Source of the DNA: an uncultured Prevotellaceae bacterium
Lineage (GTDB): Bacteria > Bacteroidota > Bacteroidia > Bacteroidales > Muribaculaceae
Assembly (NCBI GenBank): GCA_937916085.1
Contig: CALGGO010000106.1
Coordinates: forward strand, 1-10,838
Direction of reading: 5' to 3'
Length of the DNA: 10,838 nt
A program made the translations under genes and the position numbers. The notes under the pieces are model-generated. The model searched no databases. It was not told the origin of the DNA and was given only the letters and a program-made list of their open reading frames with translations. This document shows, one piece after another, positions 5,580-10,838 of this stretch. Each line of letters opens with the position of its first letter. The first letter of the stretch is position 1.

Positions 5580-6500
5580 ATGCAAACACCAAATTTTGAC
5601 CAATTGCTCGACGCTACCTGTCACTTTGGTCACCTGAAACGTAAATGGAACCCCGCCATGGCTCCCTATATCTTCATGGAGCGTAATGGTATCCACATTA
5701 TTGACCTCTACAAGACTCAGGCTAAGCTTGAAGAAGCTGCCGTTGCCCTCAAGAACATTGCTAAGAGTGGCCGCAAGGTTTTATTCGTTGCCACCAAAAA
5801 GCAAGCTAAGCAAGTCGTTGCCGACCGCGCTACTTCGGTTGGAATGCCTTACGTTGTTGAGCGCTGGCCAGGCGGTATGCTTACCAACTTCCCCACTATC
5901 CGCAAGGCAGTGAAGAAGATGGCTTCTATCGACAAGATGGCTAACGATGGCACTTTCGACAACATGTCGAAGCGTGAGCGCCTTCAGATTACCCGTCAGC
6001 GTGCAAAGCTCGAGAAGAACCTTGGTTCTATCGCCGAGATGAAGGCTCTGCCTTCGGCACTCTTTGTTGTTGACGTGCTGAAAGAGCACATTGCCGTTGC
6101 CGAGGCTAACCGTCTGGGTATTCCCGTATTTGGTATCGTTGACACCAACAGCAATCCCGAAAACGTTGACTTCGTAATCCCCGCCAATGACGACGCTTCT
6201 AAGTCGATCGACATCATCCTTAACACCGTGTGTGAGGCTATCACCGAGGGTATTGAGGAGCGCAAGATCGAGAAGATCGACAACAAGGACGAGGCTAGCG
6301 AGGAAGAGAACGAGGGTGCTGCCGAGGCTAAGCCCCGTCGCGAGAGAGTACGTCGCAAAGCCGCTCCTAAGGCTGAGGTAAAGGAAGAGCCCGTTGCCGA
6401 AGCTCCTGCTGAGGAACCCGCCGAAGCTCCCGCTGTTGAGGAGCCTGCTGCCGAGGTTGAAGCACCTAAAGCTGATGCCGAAGATGCTAAGGCTGAGTAA
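5580..6500 (+). CDS. rpsB: 30S ribosomal protein S2 (uS2) with long acidic tail
   Basis: S2 is a late-assembling small-subunit protein near the mRNA exit and is needed for S1 binding in many bacteria. Residues 1-230 form the S2 fold: CHFGHLKRKWNPAM at 14-27, ERNGIHIIDL near 34-43, FVATKKQAKQVV at 69-80, ERWPGGMLTNF at 94-104 and GIPVFGIVDTN at 180-190. Residues 231-306 are a low-complexity extension rich in Glu, Ala and Pro with a basic patch (251-267, KPRRERVRRK and following). At 306 residues the protein is clearly longer than the roughly 240 of E. coli S2; Bacteroidales S2 proteins usually have some extension. ATG 5580 gives the conserved N-terminus (MQTPNFDQLL). tsf follows after 52 bases, the standard rpsB-tsf pair. 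Confidence 0.97.
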   Translation: MQTPNFDQLLDATCHFGHLKRKWNPAMAPYIFMERNGIHIIDLYKTQAKLEEAAVALKNIAKSGRKVLFVATKKQAKQVVADRATSVGMPYVVERWPGGMLTNFPTIRKAVKKMASIDKMANDGTFDNMSKRERLQITRQRAKLEKNLGSIAEMKALPSALFVVDVLKEHIAVAEANRLGIPVFGIVDTNSNPENVDFVIPANDDASKSIDIILNTVCEAITEGIEERKIEKIDNKDEASEEENEGAAEAKPRRERVRRKAAPKAEVKEEPVAEAPAEEPAEAPAVEEPAAEVEAPKADAEDAKAE

Positions 6501-6552
6501 TTCTCTAGAGTTCACTAATTTAGGTAATAATTTATAATTTTAAAACACTATT

Positions 6553-7548
6553 ATGGCTGTTTCAATTAACGACATAAAGAAGTTACGCGAGATTACCAAT
6601 GCTGGTATGGTTGATTGCAAGAAGGCTCTCATCGAGGCCGAAAACGATATGGACAAGGCTGTGGAGATTATCCGCAAGCGTGGTCAGGCTATCGCCGCTA
6701 AGCGTGGCGACCGCACTGCCGCCGAGGGTATCGCCAAGTGCAAGGTTGTAGGCAACTTTGGTGCTATCGTTGCACTCAAGTGCGAGACCGAGCCCGTGGC
6801 AGGAACTGAGAAGTTTGTCACCCTTGCTAACCGTATCCTTGACGAGGCTGTTGCCGCTAAGGTTCAGAATCTTGACGACCTCAAGAACTACACCTTCGAT
6901 GGCGCTACCGTTGCTGAGCACATCACTGCTCTGAGCGGTATCACCGGTGAGAAGATGGAGCTTGGTGCTTATGAGTGCCTAGAGGCTGCCGGTATCGCTG
7001 GTTACAACCATTTCAACAAGAAACTCGCTACTCTCGTTGCTTTCAACGCTGAGGTAAGCGAGGAGACTGGTAAGGCTGTAGCTATGCAGGTTGCTGCTAT
7101 GCGCCCTGTTGCCGCTAGCCGTGAGCAGATTCCTCAGAGCGTTATCGACGAGGAGACTGGCATCGCCATCGAGAAGACCAAGAGCGAGCAGGTGCAGAAG
7201 GCTGTTGAGAACGCTTTGAAGAAGGCAGGTTTCAACCCTTATTACTGCGCTACCGAGGAGCATCAGGACGAGGCTGTTCGCAAGGGTTATATGACTCCCG
7301 AGCAGGTAGAGGAGGCTAAGAAGCTTATGGCCGACACTGCCGACGCTAAGCTCAAGAGCATGCCCGAGCAGATGATCCAGAACATCGTAAAGGGTCGCAT
7401 GGAGAAGTTCTATAAGGAGAACATCCTTATGGAGCAGGAGTATGAGGCCAGCGAGGAGAAGGGCATGACAATCGCCATGTTCCTCGACAAGGCACAGAAG
7501 GGTCTCGTTGCTACCGACCTGAAACGTGTAAATCTTAATGCCGACTAA
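6553..7548 (+). CDS. tsf: Translation elongation factor Ts
   Basis: EF-Ts releases GDP from EF-Tu so that EF-Tu can rebind GTP. The 331-residue protein has the UBA-like N-terminal domain (ITNAGMVDCKKALIEAE at 14-30), the core (about 55-290) with SGITGEKMELGAY near 129-141 and QVAAMRPVA near 179, and the C-terminal module with MPEQMIQNIVKGRMEKF. The length is typical of Bacteroidales, which exceed E. coli's 283 residues. The motif TDFVA (residues 79-83 in E. coli numbering, which applies directly here) reads TEPVA, so Asp80 and Phe81 are replaced by Glu and Pro. Those residues enter the EF-Tu nucleotide site in the E. coli complex. The rest of the protein looks intact and the codon use resembles its neighbours, so it is presumably functional. 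A strong terminator follows. Confidence 0.97.
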   Translation: MAVSINDIKKLREITNAGMVDCKKALIEAENDMDKAVEIIRKRGQAIAAKRGDRTAAEGIAKCKVVGNFGAIVALKCETEPVAGTEKFVTLANRILDEAVAAKVQNLDDLKNYTFDGATVAEHITALSGITGEKMELGAYECLEAAGIAGYNHFNKKLATLVAFNAEVSEETGKAVAMQVAAMRPVAASREQIPQSVIDEETGIAIEKTKSEQVQKAVENALKKAGFNPYYCATEEHQDEAVRKGYMTPEQVEEAKKLMADTADAKLKSMPEQMIQNIVKGRMEKFYKENILMEQEYEASEEKGMTIAMFLDKAQKGLVATDLKRVNLNAD

Positions 7549-7572
7549 TTCTAGTGGTTAAGATTATAATTT

Positions 7573-7613
7573 TTTAGAGGAGCGCCAGTTTTGATGGTGC
7601 TCCTCTAAATTTT
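7573..7613 (+). terminator. Rho-independent terminator of tsf
   Basis: A 14-bp stem (7573-7586 with 7596-7609, one G-U) with a 9-base loop is followed by TTTT at 7610-7613. It starts 24 bases after the tsf stop. The stem also lies downstream of coaE on the other strand, but there it is followed by an A-run, so it favours plus-strand termination. Confidence 0.9.
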
Positions 7614-7634
7614 GCTATTGGTGTAATGAGGATA

Positions 7635-8219
7635 TTAAAGTCTGCCGAGCAAGGTGATAATCTGTGGGAGGATGGCAGTGTCGCCGTCGTTGACGATGTT
7701 CTTGACGGGAACATGGACCTTGCTCATTGATGTGGATTGGGAGTTGATGCGTTCCATCACTTTGTCGCGGGTAGTGGCATTGCGGCTCATGACTCTAGCG
7801 ATGCGTGTCTCAACTGGTGCAGTGACGTTCCACACCTCATCGATCATGGTCTGCATCCCAGCTTCGACCAATATAGCGGTCTCGACAAAGTTGTGCGCCC
7901 CTTGGCGGGAATTGTGCCAACTGATTATATCATCTTTCACAACAGGATGAACTATGCTATTGACAATGGCTAGAGCTTTAGTGTCGTTGAAAATAATGGT
8001 GCTTAGCAGCGGCTTGTTGATGGTGCCTTTGGCAGTATAGATGTCCTCTCCAAATTGTGCCGTGAGTTTCTGCCTGATGATAGGTGAAGAGAGCATGAGC
8101 CGCTTGGCGTGAAGGTCGCAGTCATACACCTCATAGCCCATAGTGCGCAGCACTCTGGAAACCACGCTCTTGCCAGAGCCTATGCCTCCAGTTATCGCTA
8201 TAAGTCTTCTTGTGGGCAT
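7635..8219 (-). CDS. coaE: Dephospho-CoA kinase
   Basis: CoaE phosphorylates the 3'-hydroxyl of the ribose of dephospho-CoA, the last step of coenzyme A synthesis in the cytoplasm. The 194-residue product has the family's usual size. The P-loop GGIGSGKS is at residues 11-18; YDCDLHAKRL at 32-41 contains the conserved Asp33; a VETAILVEAG stretch near 112-121 corresponds to the substrate-binding core; and the ending TRDKVMERINSQ fits the conserved R-x-Q lid region. ATG 8219 places the P-loop at the normal distance from the N-terminus. The gene follows ybbR by 12 bases and is the last of the nusB-yajC-ybbR-coaE series. It converges on tsf. Confidence 0.93.
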   Translation of the reverse strand: MPTRRLIAITGGIGSGKSVVSRVLRTMGYEVYDCDLHAKRLMLSSPIIRQKLTAQFGEDIYTAKGTINKPLLSTIIFNDTKALAIVNSIVHPVVKDDIISWHNSRQGAHNFVETAILVEAGMQTMIDEVWNVTAPVETRIARVMSRNATTRDKVMERINSQSTSMSKVHVPVKNIVNDGDTAILPQIITLLGRL

Positions 8220-8231
8220 GGTTGTGTTGTT

Positions 8232-9218
8232 TTACTCTTTTTCAATCAGGTAGCCCACGCTATCGATTGGTAATATCACATTGGTATAGTTACCCGACAC
8301 TTCACCCAGTTTTATTTTCACATTATTACTATTGTTTGGGTCGATGTCGTTATAATCGACGATGACGGTGAGATTCACCGGGTCGCGATAGTGGCTCTGA
8401 GGCACGAGGAAAGTGACATTGACCGAGGGCGGGAAAAGGAGAACCCTCAAGCCTGATGGCTGGTTTCTCAAAGAGATGGAGGCTTTATAGTCTTTCTTGA
8501 TAAGTGGCTCAACGGGAACGGTGAGTTTCACTTTGTCGGGGATAATTCTTACATTGTTGATGCTTTTAAGGTTCACTTCTTTAGTGAAAGTAGTGGTGAG
8601 ATTTGCCACTTCAACCGTCGATATCTCCACCTCATTGACTTTAAATAAGGTAGCTTGGTCGAGGGCATAGATGACCACCGAGTCGGGGGCGGTTTTTATC
8701 AGGTCGGGGTTGATGACAAACTGCTTGTCGGGGATAATGTTCTCGATGTTGTCTTCCCAATTCACAGGCACCTTTTTCCCTGGCAGTGTGGTGTATTTGG
8801 ATGTTATGCTTTCGGGCATTACTTTGATGACCGTCGCGCTGCTGTTTAAAGCCCTCCTGACTTCATTAACCAGCTGATTGGGATTTAATTCCATAGCGCT
8901 GGTCTTCTCGTTGTTGTATTTATTGAAGTCGAGTTCTATGGTTGGTGTCGATTTGAAGAACGATTTCAGGAACGAGAGTCCTCGGTCTTTTACTGTGACG
9001 GTAATCGACGATGGCACATCAGTGATAAGTGTTACATTCTTGGGTTTCTTCACCACCACATTGATGGTGAGGTCATGAGTCATATTGTTGTTGAACGAGA
9101 GCAGCACCCAAAACAGCGAGGCTATCGCCACAAAAATGAGGAACAAGAATGTGTTCTTGCTCGACAGTTTTTTGCAAAACGTTGATAGCCAATGGAAATG
9201 CTGCTTAAACCAACTCAT
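8232..9218 (-). CDS. YbbR-like domain protein, membrane anchored
   Basis: The 328-residue protein starts with a short basic cytoplasmic segment and one transmembrane helix (about residues 23-43, NTFLFLIFVAIASLFWVLLS). The rest is predicted periplasmic and beta-rich, with YbbR-type features such as LTINVVVKKP, VPSSITVTVKDRG and repeated strand motifs ending in VxLTVPVEP. In Firmicutes the YbbR protein CdaR regulates the diadenylate cyclase CdaA. Whether Bacteroidales versions do the same cannot be judged here, since no cyclase gene is in the window. The position between yajC and coaE recurs in Bacteroidales genomes as far as I recall. ATG 9218 gives a sensible N-in anchor. An 84-bp inverted-repeat element lies just upstream. 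Confidence 0.8.
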   Translation of the reverse strand: MSWFKQHFHWLSTFCKKLSSKNTFLFLIFVAIASLFWVLLSFNNNMTHDLTINVVVKKPKNVTLITDVPSSITVTVKDRGLSFLKSFFKSTPTIELDFNKYNNEKTSAMELNPNQLVNEVRRALNSSATVIKVMPESITSKYTTLPGKKVPVNWEDNIENIIPDKQFVINPDLIKTAPDSVVIYALDQATLFKVNEVEISTVEVANLTTTFTKEVNLKSINNVRIIPDKVKLTVPVEPLIKKDYKASISLRNQPSGLRVLLFPPSVNVTFLVPQSHYRDPVNLTVIVDYNDIDPNNSNNVKIKLGEVSGNYTNVILPIDSVGYLIEKE

Positions 9219-9240
9219 ACTAAAAGAAGTAATCGCAATA

Positions 9241-9324
9241 ATGAGGGTGTGTCAAAAATAGATATTTATTGCAGTTTTCCCTTTAAGTTTACATTAGATT
9301 CCATATTTTTTGACACACCTTCAT
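9241..9324. mobile_element. 84-bp MITE-like inverted-repeat element
   Basis: The ends 9241-9258 and 9307-9324 are inverted copies over 18 bases with one mismatch, with the perfect core GGTGTGTCAAAAA (9246-9258) and its complement (9307-9319). The 48-base interior is AT-rich and codes for nothing. No target duplication is obvious. The left arm contains TATTTTTG on the minus strand (9260-9253), a match to TAnnTTTG placed to drive ybbR-coaE, but the expected upstream TTTG is absent. It may be a small non-autonomous element, or a plain hairpin. Confidence 0.5.
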
Positions 9325-9345
9325 AAGAATTCTCTATTGTGTCGA

Positions 9346-9696
9346 TTAGTTGGCGTTCTTGATGTCGGCGCCCGATTCGATAGCATCACTAGCCGATGGG
9401 TAAACCATAGCCTTGTCGATGGTGATTTTCACGTTGTCGTCAACTTGCAGCACGATCACGTTCTCTTTGATTTCTTTAATCTTGCCGTGAATGCCGCCAG
9501 CGGTAATCACCTTGTCGCCTTTTTGCATAGCATCGCGGAACTTCTTGATTTCTTTCTGCTTCTTGCTTTGTGGGCGAATCATGAAGAAATAGAAAATAGC
9601 GATAAGAGCAACAATCATAATGATGCTCATCATTCCGCTGCCACCTGCATCGCCACCTTCTTGTGGTGCTGCAGCTAATAAAATGTAATTCAACAT
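9346..9696 (-). CDS. yajC: Preprotein translocase accessory subunit YajC
   Basis: YajC is a small inner-membrane protein that associates with SecDF and SecYEG during protein export. The 116-residue product has a short N-terminal segment, one transmembrane helix (about residues 23-41, ending in IFYFFMIRPQSKKQKE, the family hallmark) and a cytoplasmic domain with GDKVITAGGIHGKI at about 70-83 followed by VDDNVKITIDKAMV. ATG 9696 precedes the helix by the usual distance. It lies 46 bases after nusB with no promoter visible between them, so the two are probably cotranscribed. Confidence 0.95.
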   Translation of the reverse strand: MLNYILLAAAPQEGGDAGGSGMMSIIMIVALIAIFYFFMIRPQSKKQKEIKKFRDAMQKGDKVITAGGIHGKIKEIKENVIVLQVDDNVKITIDKAMVYPSASDAIESGADIKNAN

Positions 9697-9742
9697 AGTA
9701 GTTTGTATTTGATTAATAAATAAATGAATAATCTTATGTCAA

Positions 9743-10675
9743 TCAGGGTTTTCTTATAACTCCTGAGTACTTAAGCTCACGAAAGGCGGCATTGAGCACA
9801 CCGTTGATAAACGCCGAGCTGTTAGGCGAACTAAAGGATTTTGCTATCTCAATGTATTCGTTGAGAGTTACTGTGGTGGGAATCTTTTCAAAGGTCCTTA
9901 CTTCGGCAAGGGCGACCAGCAGAATCACACGGTCGATGAGAGCGATGCGGTCGCTGTCCCAATGGCGCGAGTCGATAAACTTCTCGATAGTGGCTGTGTT
10001 GAGTTCTTCTTGATCTAATGTCGCCGTGAAGAGCTCGGGGCCATAATCGGCATCCTCCTGGTCCTTGAACTGTGGCATAATGGGCTGGTCGCTGCCGTCA
10101 TTGAGGCGCTTTATGGTCTTGATGACAAACTGGCCCATAAAGTCGAGGTCGTCGCTGCTCCAATACACCGACTGGTTCTCAAGCTCTTCGAGCAAGTCGT
10201 CATCGTCGATAAGCATGCGTTTGAAGATTTGTATCCAGAAGTAGCAGTCGCCGTCAAGGTCGTTGCTGCCGTTTTCCATATACTCGTGGTAGGTGTCGCT
10301 ATTCTGTATTTTGTTGAGTGTCAGTTTCAGGAAAATCTCGTTGTCGCGCCACGAGAGTTTGTGCTCCCTGATGAAATGTTGCAGTTGCTCATTTTCACGC
10401 AATAGCGTAACAAGTTTGTTTTTTACAAACTTCGTGTTAGGGTTTAGGTCTTCTTGTGTGGGCAGGAACTTGTGCCTTGCTTCGTCGAGATACCTGTCCT
10501 CTAAATCAGTCAGGTCAATAATCAGCTTGAGCAAGTAGTTATACAGTTCGTAGGACTTGTCAAAACTCTGCTGCAACTCGTTTTTTGCCATCTCGGGTGA
10601 CTTAATGCTGCGAGTTAGCATAAAGTTATAGACCATCTGAACGACTTTTATCCTTATTAAAACTCTGTTAATCAT
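9743..10675 (-). CDS. nusB: Transcription antitermination factor NusB, long form
   Basis: NusB binds boxA RNA together with S10 (NusE) and promotes antitermination and folding of rRNA transcripts. The C-terminal half carries the NusB signature: DRVILLVALAEVRTFEKIP at about 240-258, VTLNEYIEIAKSFSS and FINGVLNAAFRELK at about 289-302. The N-terminus (INRVLIRIKVVQMVY) is the usual first helix, which carries the Arg-rich RNA-binding face. At 310 residues it is about twice the length of E. coli NusB (139); the additional central helical segment (roughly 60-190, acidic) is typical of Bacteroidales NusB. ATG 10675 lies about 60 bases after the predicted transcription start. It is the first gene of the minus-strand run. 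Confidence 0.93.
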   Translation of the reverse strand: MINRVLIRIKVVQMVYNFMLTRSIKSPEMAKNELQQSFDKSYELYNYLLKLIIDLTDLEDRYLDEARHKFLPTQEDLNPNTKFVKNKLVTLLRENEQLQHFIREHKLSWRDNEIFLKLTLNKIQNSDTYHEYMENGSNDLDGDCYFWIQIFKRMLIDDDDLLEELENQSVYWSSDDLDFMGQFVIKTIKRLNDGSDQPIMPQFKDQEDADYGPELFTATLDQEELNTATIEKFIDSRHWDSDRIALIDRVILLVALAEVRTFEKIPTTVTLNEYIEIAKSFSSPNSSAFINGVLNAAFRELKYSGVIRKP

Positions 10676-10741
10676 AATGTTTGAAATGTTTTAATGAGCT
10701 TACACGACCTCTAGAAGAGTGAAAATGCTAAAAAATCCCTA

Positions 10742-10772
10742 CAAAATTAGTGCAAGCCGAGAGAAAAACAAA
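10742..10772 (-). promoter_or_regulatory. nusB operon promoter, Bacteroidetes type
   Basis: On the minus strand TTTG (10772-10769) is followed after exactly 19 bases by TAATTTTG (10749-10742), the same boxes and spacing as the lon promoter. Transcription would start near 10735, giving a leader of about 60 bases before nusB. Confidence 0.8.
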
Positions 10773-10789
10773 ATTTATTTTGATTTTTC
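10763..10789. repeat. AT-rich inverted repeat overlapping the nusB -33 box
   Basis: GAAAAACAAAAT (10763-10774) pairs with ATTTTGATTTTTC (10777-10789) as 12 base pairs with one bulged A (10783) around TT. The -33 TTTG lies within the left arm. The adjoining TGCAAGCCGAG (10751-10761) resembles a motif I believe recurs between genes in Bacteroidales, which I could not verify. Confidence 0.5.
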
Positions 10790-10800
10790 CGTATTATAGG

Positions 10801-10816
10801 AAATGCACAAGCATTT
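10801..10816. repeat. Small inverted repeat near the window edge
   Basis: AAATGC and GCATTT flank the loop ACAA. A TTTG (10814-10817) could be the -33 element of a divergent plus-strand promoter whose -7 box would fall at or past the window end. Nothing more can be said. Confidence 0.3.
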
Positions 10817-10838
10817 GACGGTTAATAAATGTGAAATT

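Noticed and set aside
5781..6515. Minus-strand open frame of 244 codons antisense to rpsB
   Set aside because: It is a shadow of the rpsB codon pattern; the Leu/Ser/Gly-rich end is the complement of the Ala/Glu/Pro tail.
7573..7609. Bidirectional terminator for tsf and coaE
   Set aside because: Only the plus strand has a T-run after the stem; on the minus strand the stem is followed by A residues, so a role for coaE is not supported.

Overview
The window looks like core chromosome of a member of the Bacteroidales (Bacteroidota), probably a gut or rumen Prevotellaceae- or Muribaculaceae-like species. This rests on the gene order rplM-rpsI-rpsB-tsf and nusB-yajC-ybbR-coaE, on the extended NusB, EF-Ts and S2 proteins, on scarce Shine-Dalgarno sequences, and on promoters of the Bacteroidetes type (TTTG, about 19 bases, TAnnTTTG). 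The rank below order cannot be settled by eye.

Layout: (1) 158-1009 (+) encodes a secreted protein with an N-terminal dockerin-like double EF-hand and a FISUMP (Fibrobacter succinogenes major paralogous) domain. (2) 1010-1576 has no convincing gene. It holds a 98-base nested hairpin, a minus-strand reading frame with a single in-frame stop, and the lon terminator. (3) lon (1577-4021, -) encodes the ATP-dependent protease. Its promoter shows that translation starts at ATG 4021, not at the TTG further upstream. (4) The 379-base divergent spacer carries the lon promoter, a 16-bp tandem repeat, the rplM promoter and a structured rplM leader. (5) rplM, rpsI, rpsB and tsf (+) encode L13, S9, S2 and EF-Ts. 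The rpsI-rpsB spacer holds three separate 28-bp heptamer arrays and two mutually exclusive hairpins. A strong terminator follows tsf. (6) On the minus strand, nusB, yajC, a ybbR-domain gene and coaE run from 10675 to 7635 and converge on tsf. An 84-bp inverted-repeat element lies between yajC and ybbR.

Functionally, the centre serves translation (two ribosomal operons plus the EF-Tu exchange factor). The right side combines rRNA transcription antitermination (NusB), a Sec translocon accessory (YajC), a membrane-anchored YbbR protein and the last step of coenzyme A synthesis (CoaE). Lon degrades misfolded and regulatory proteins.

I see no new multi-gene system such as a defence island, biosynthetic cluster or CRISPR. 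The most noteworthy signals are non-coding: the nested hairpin, the heptamer arrays, the switch-like rpsB leader and the MITE-like element. At the protein level, EF-Ts lacks the normally conserved Asp-Phe of its TDFVA motif.
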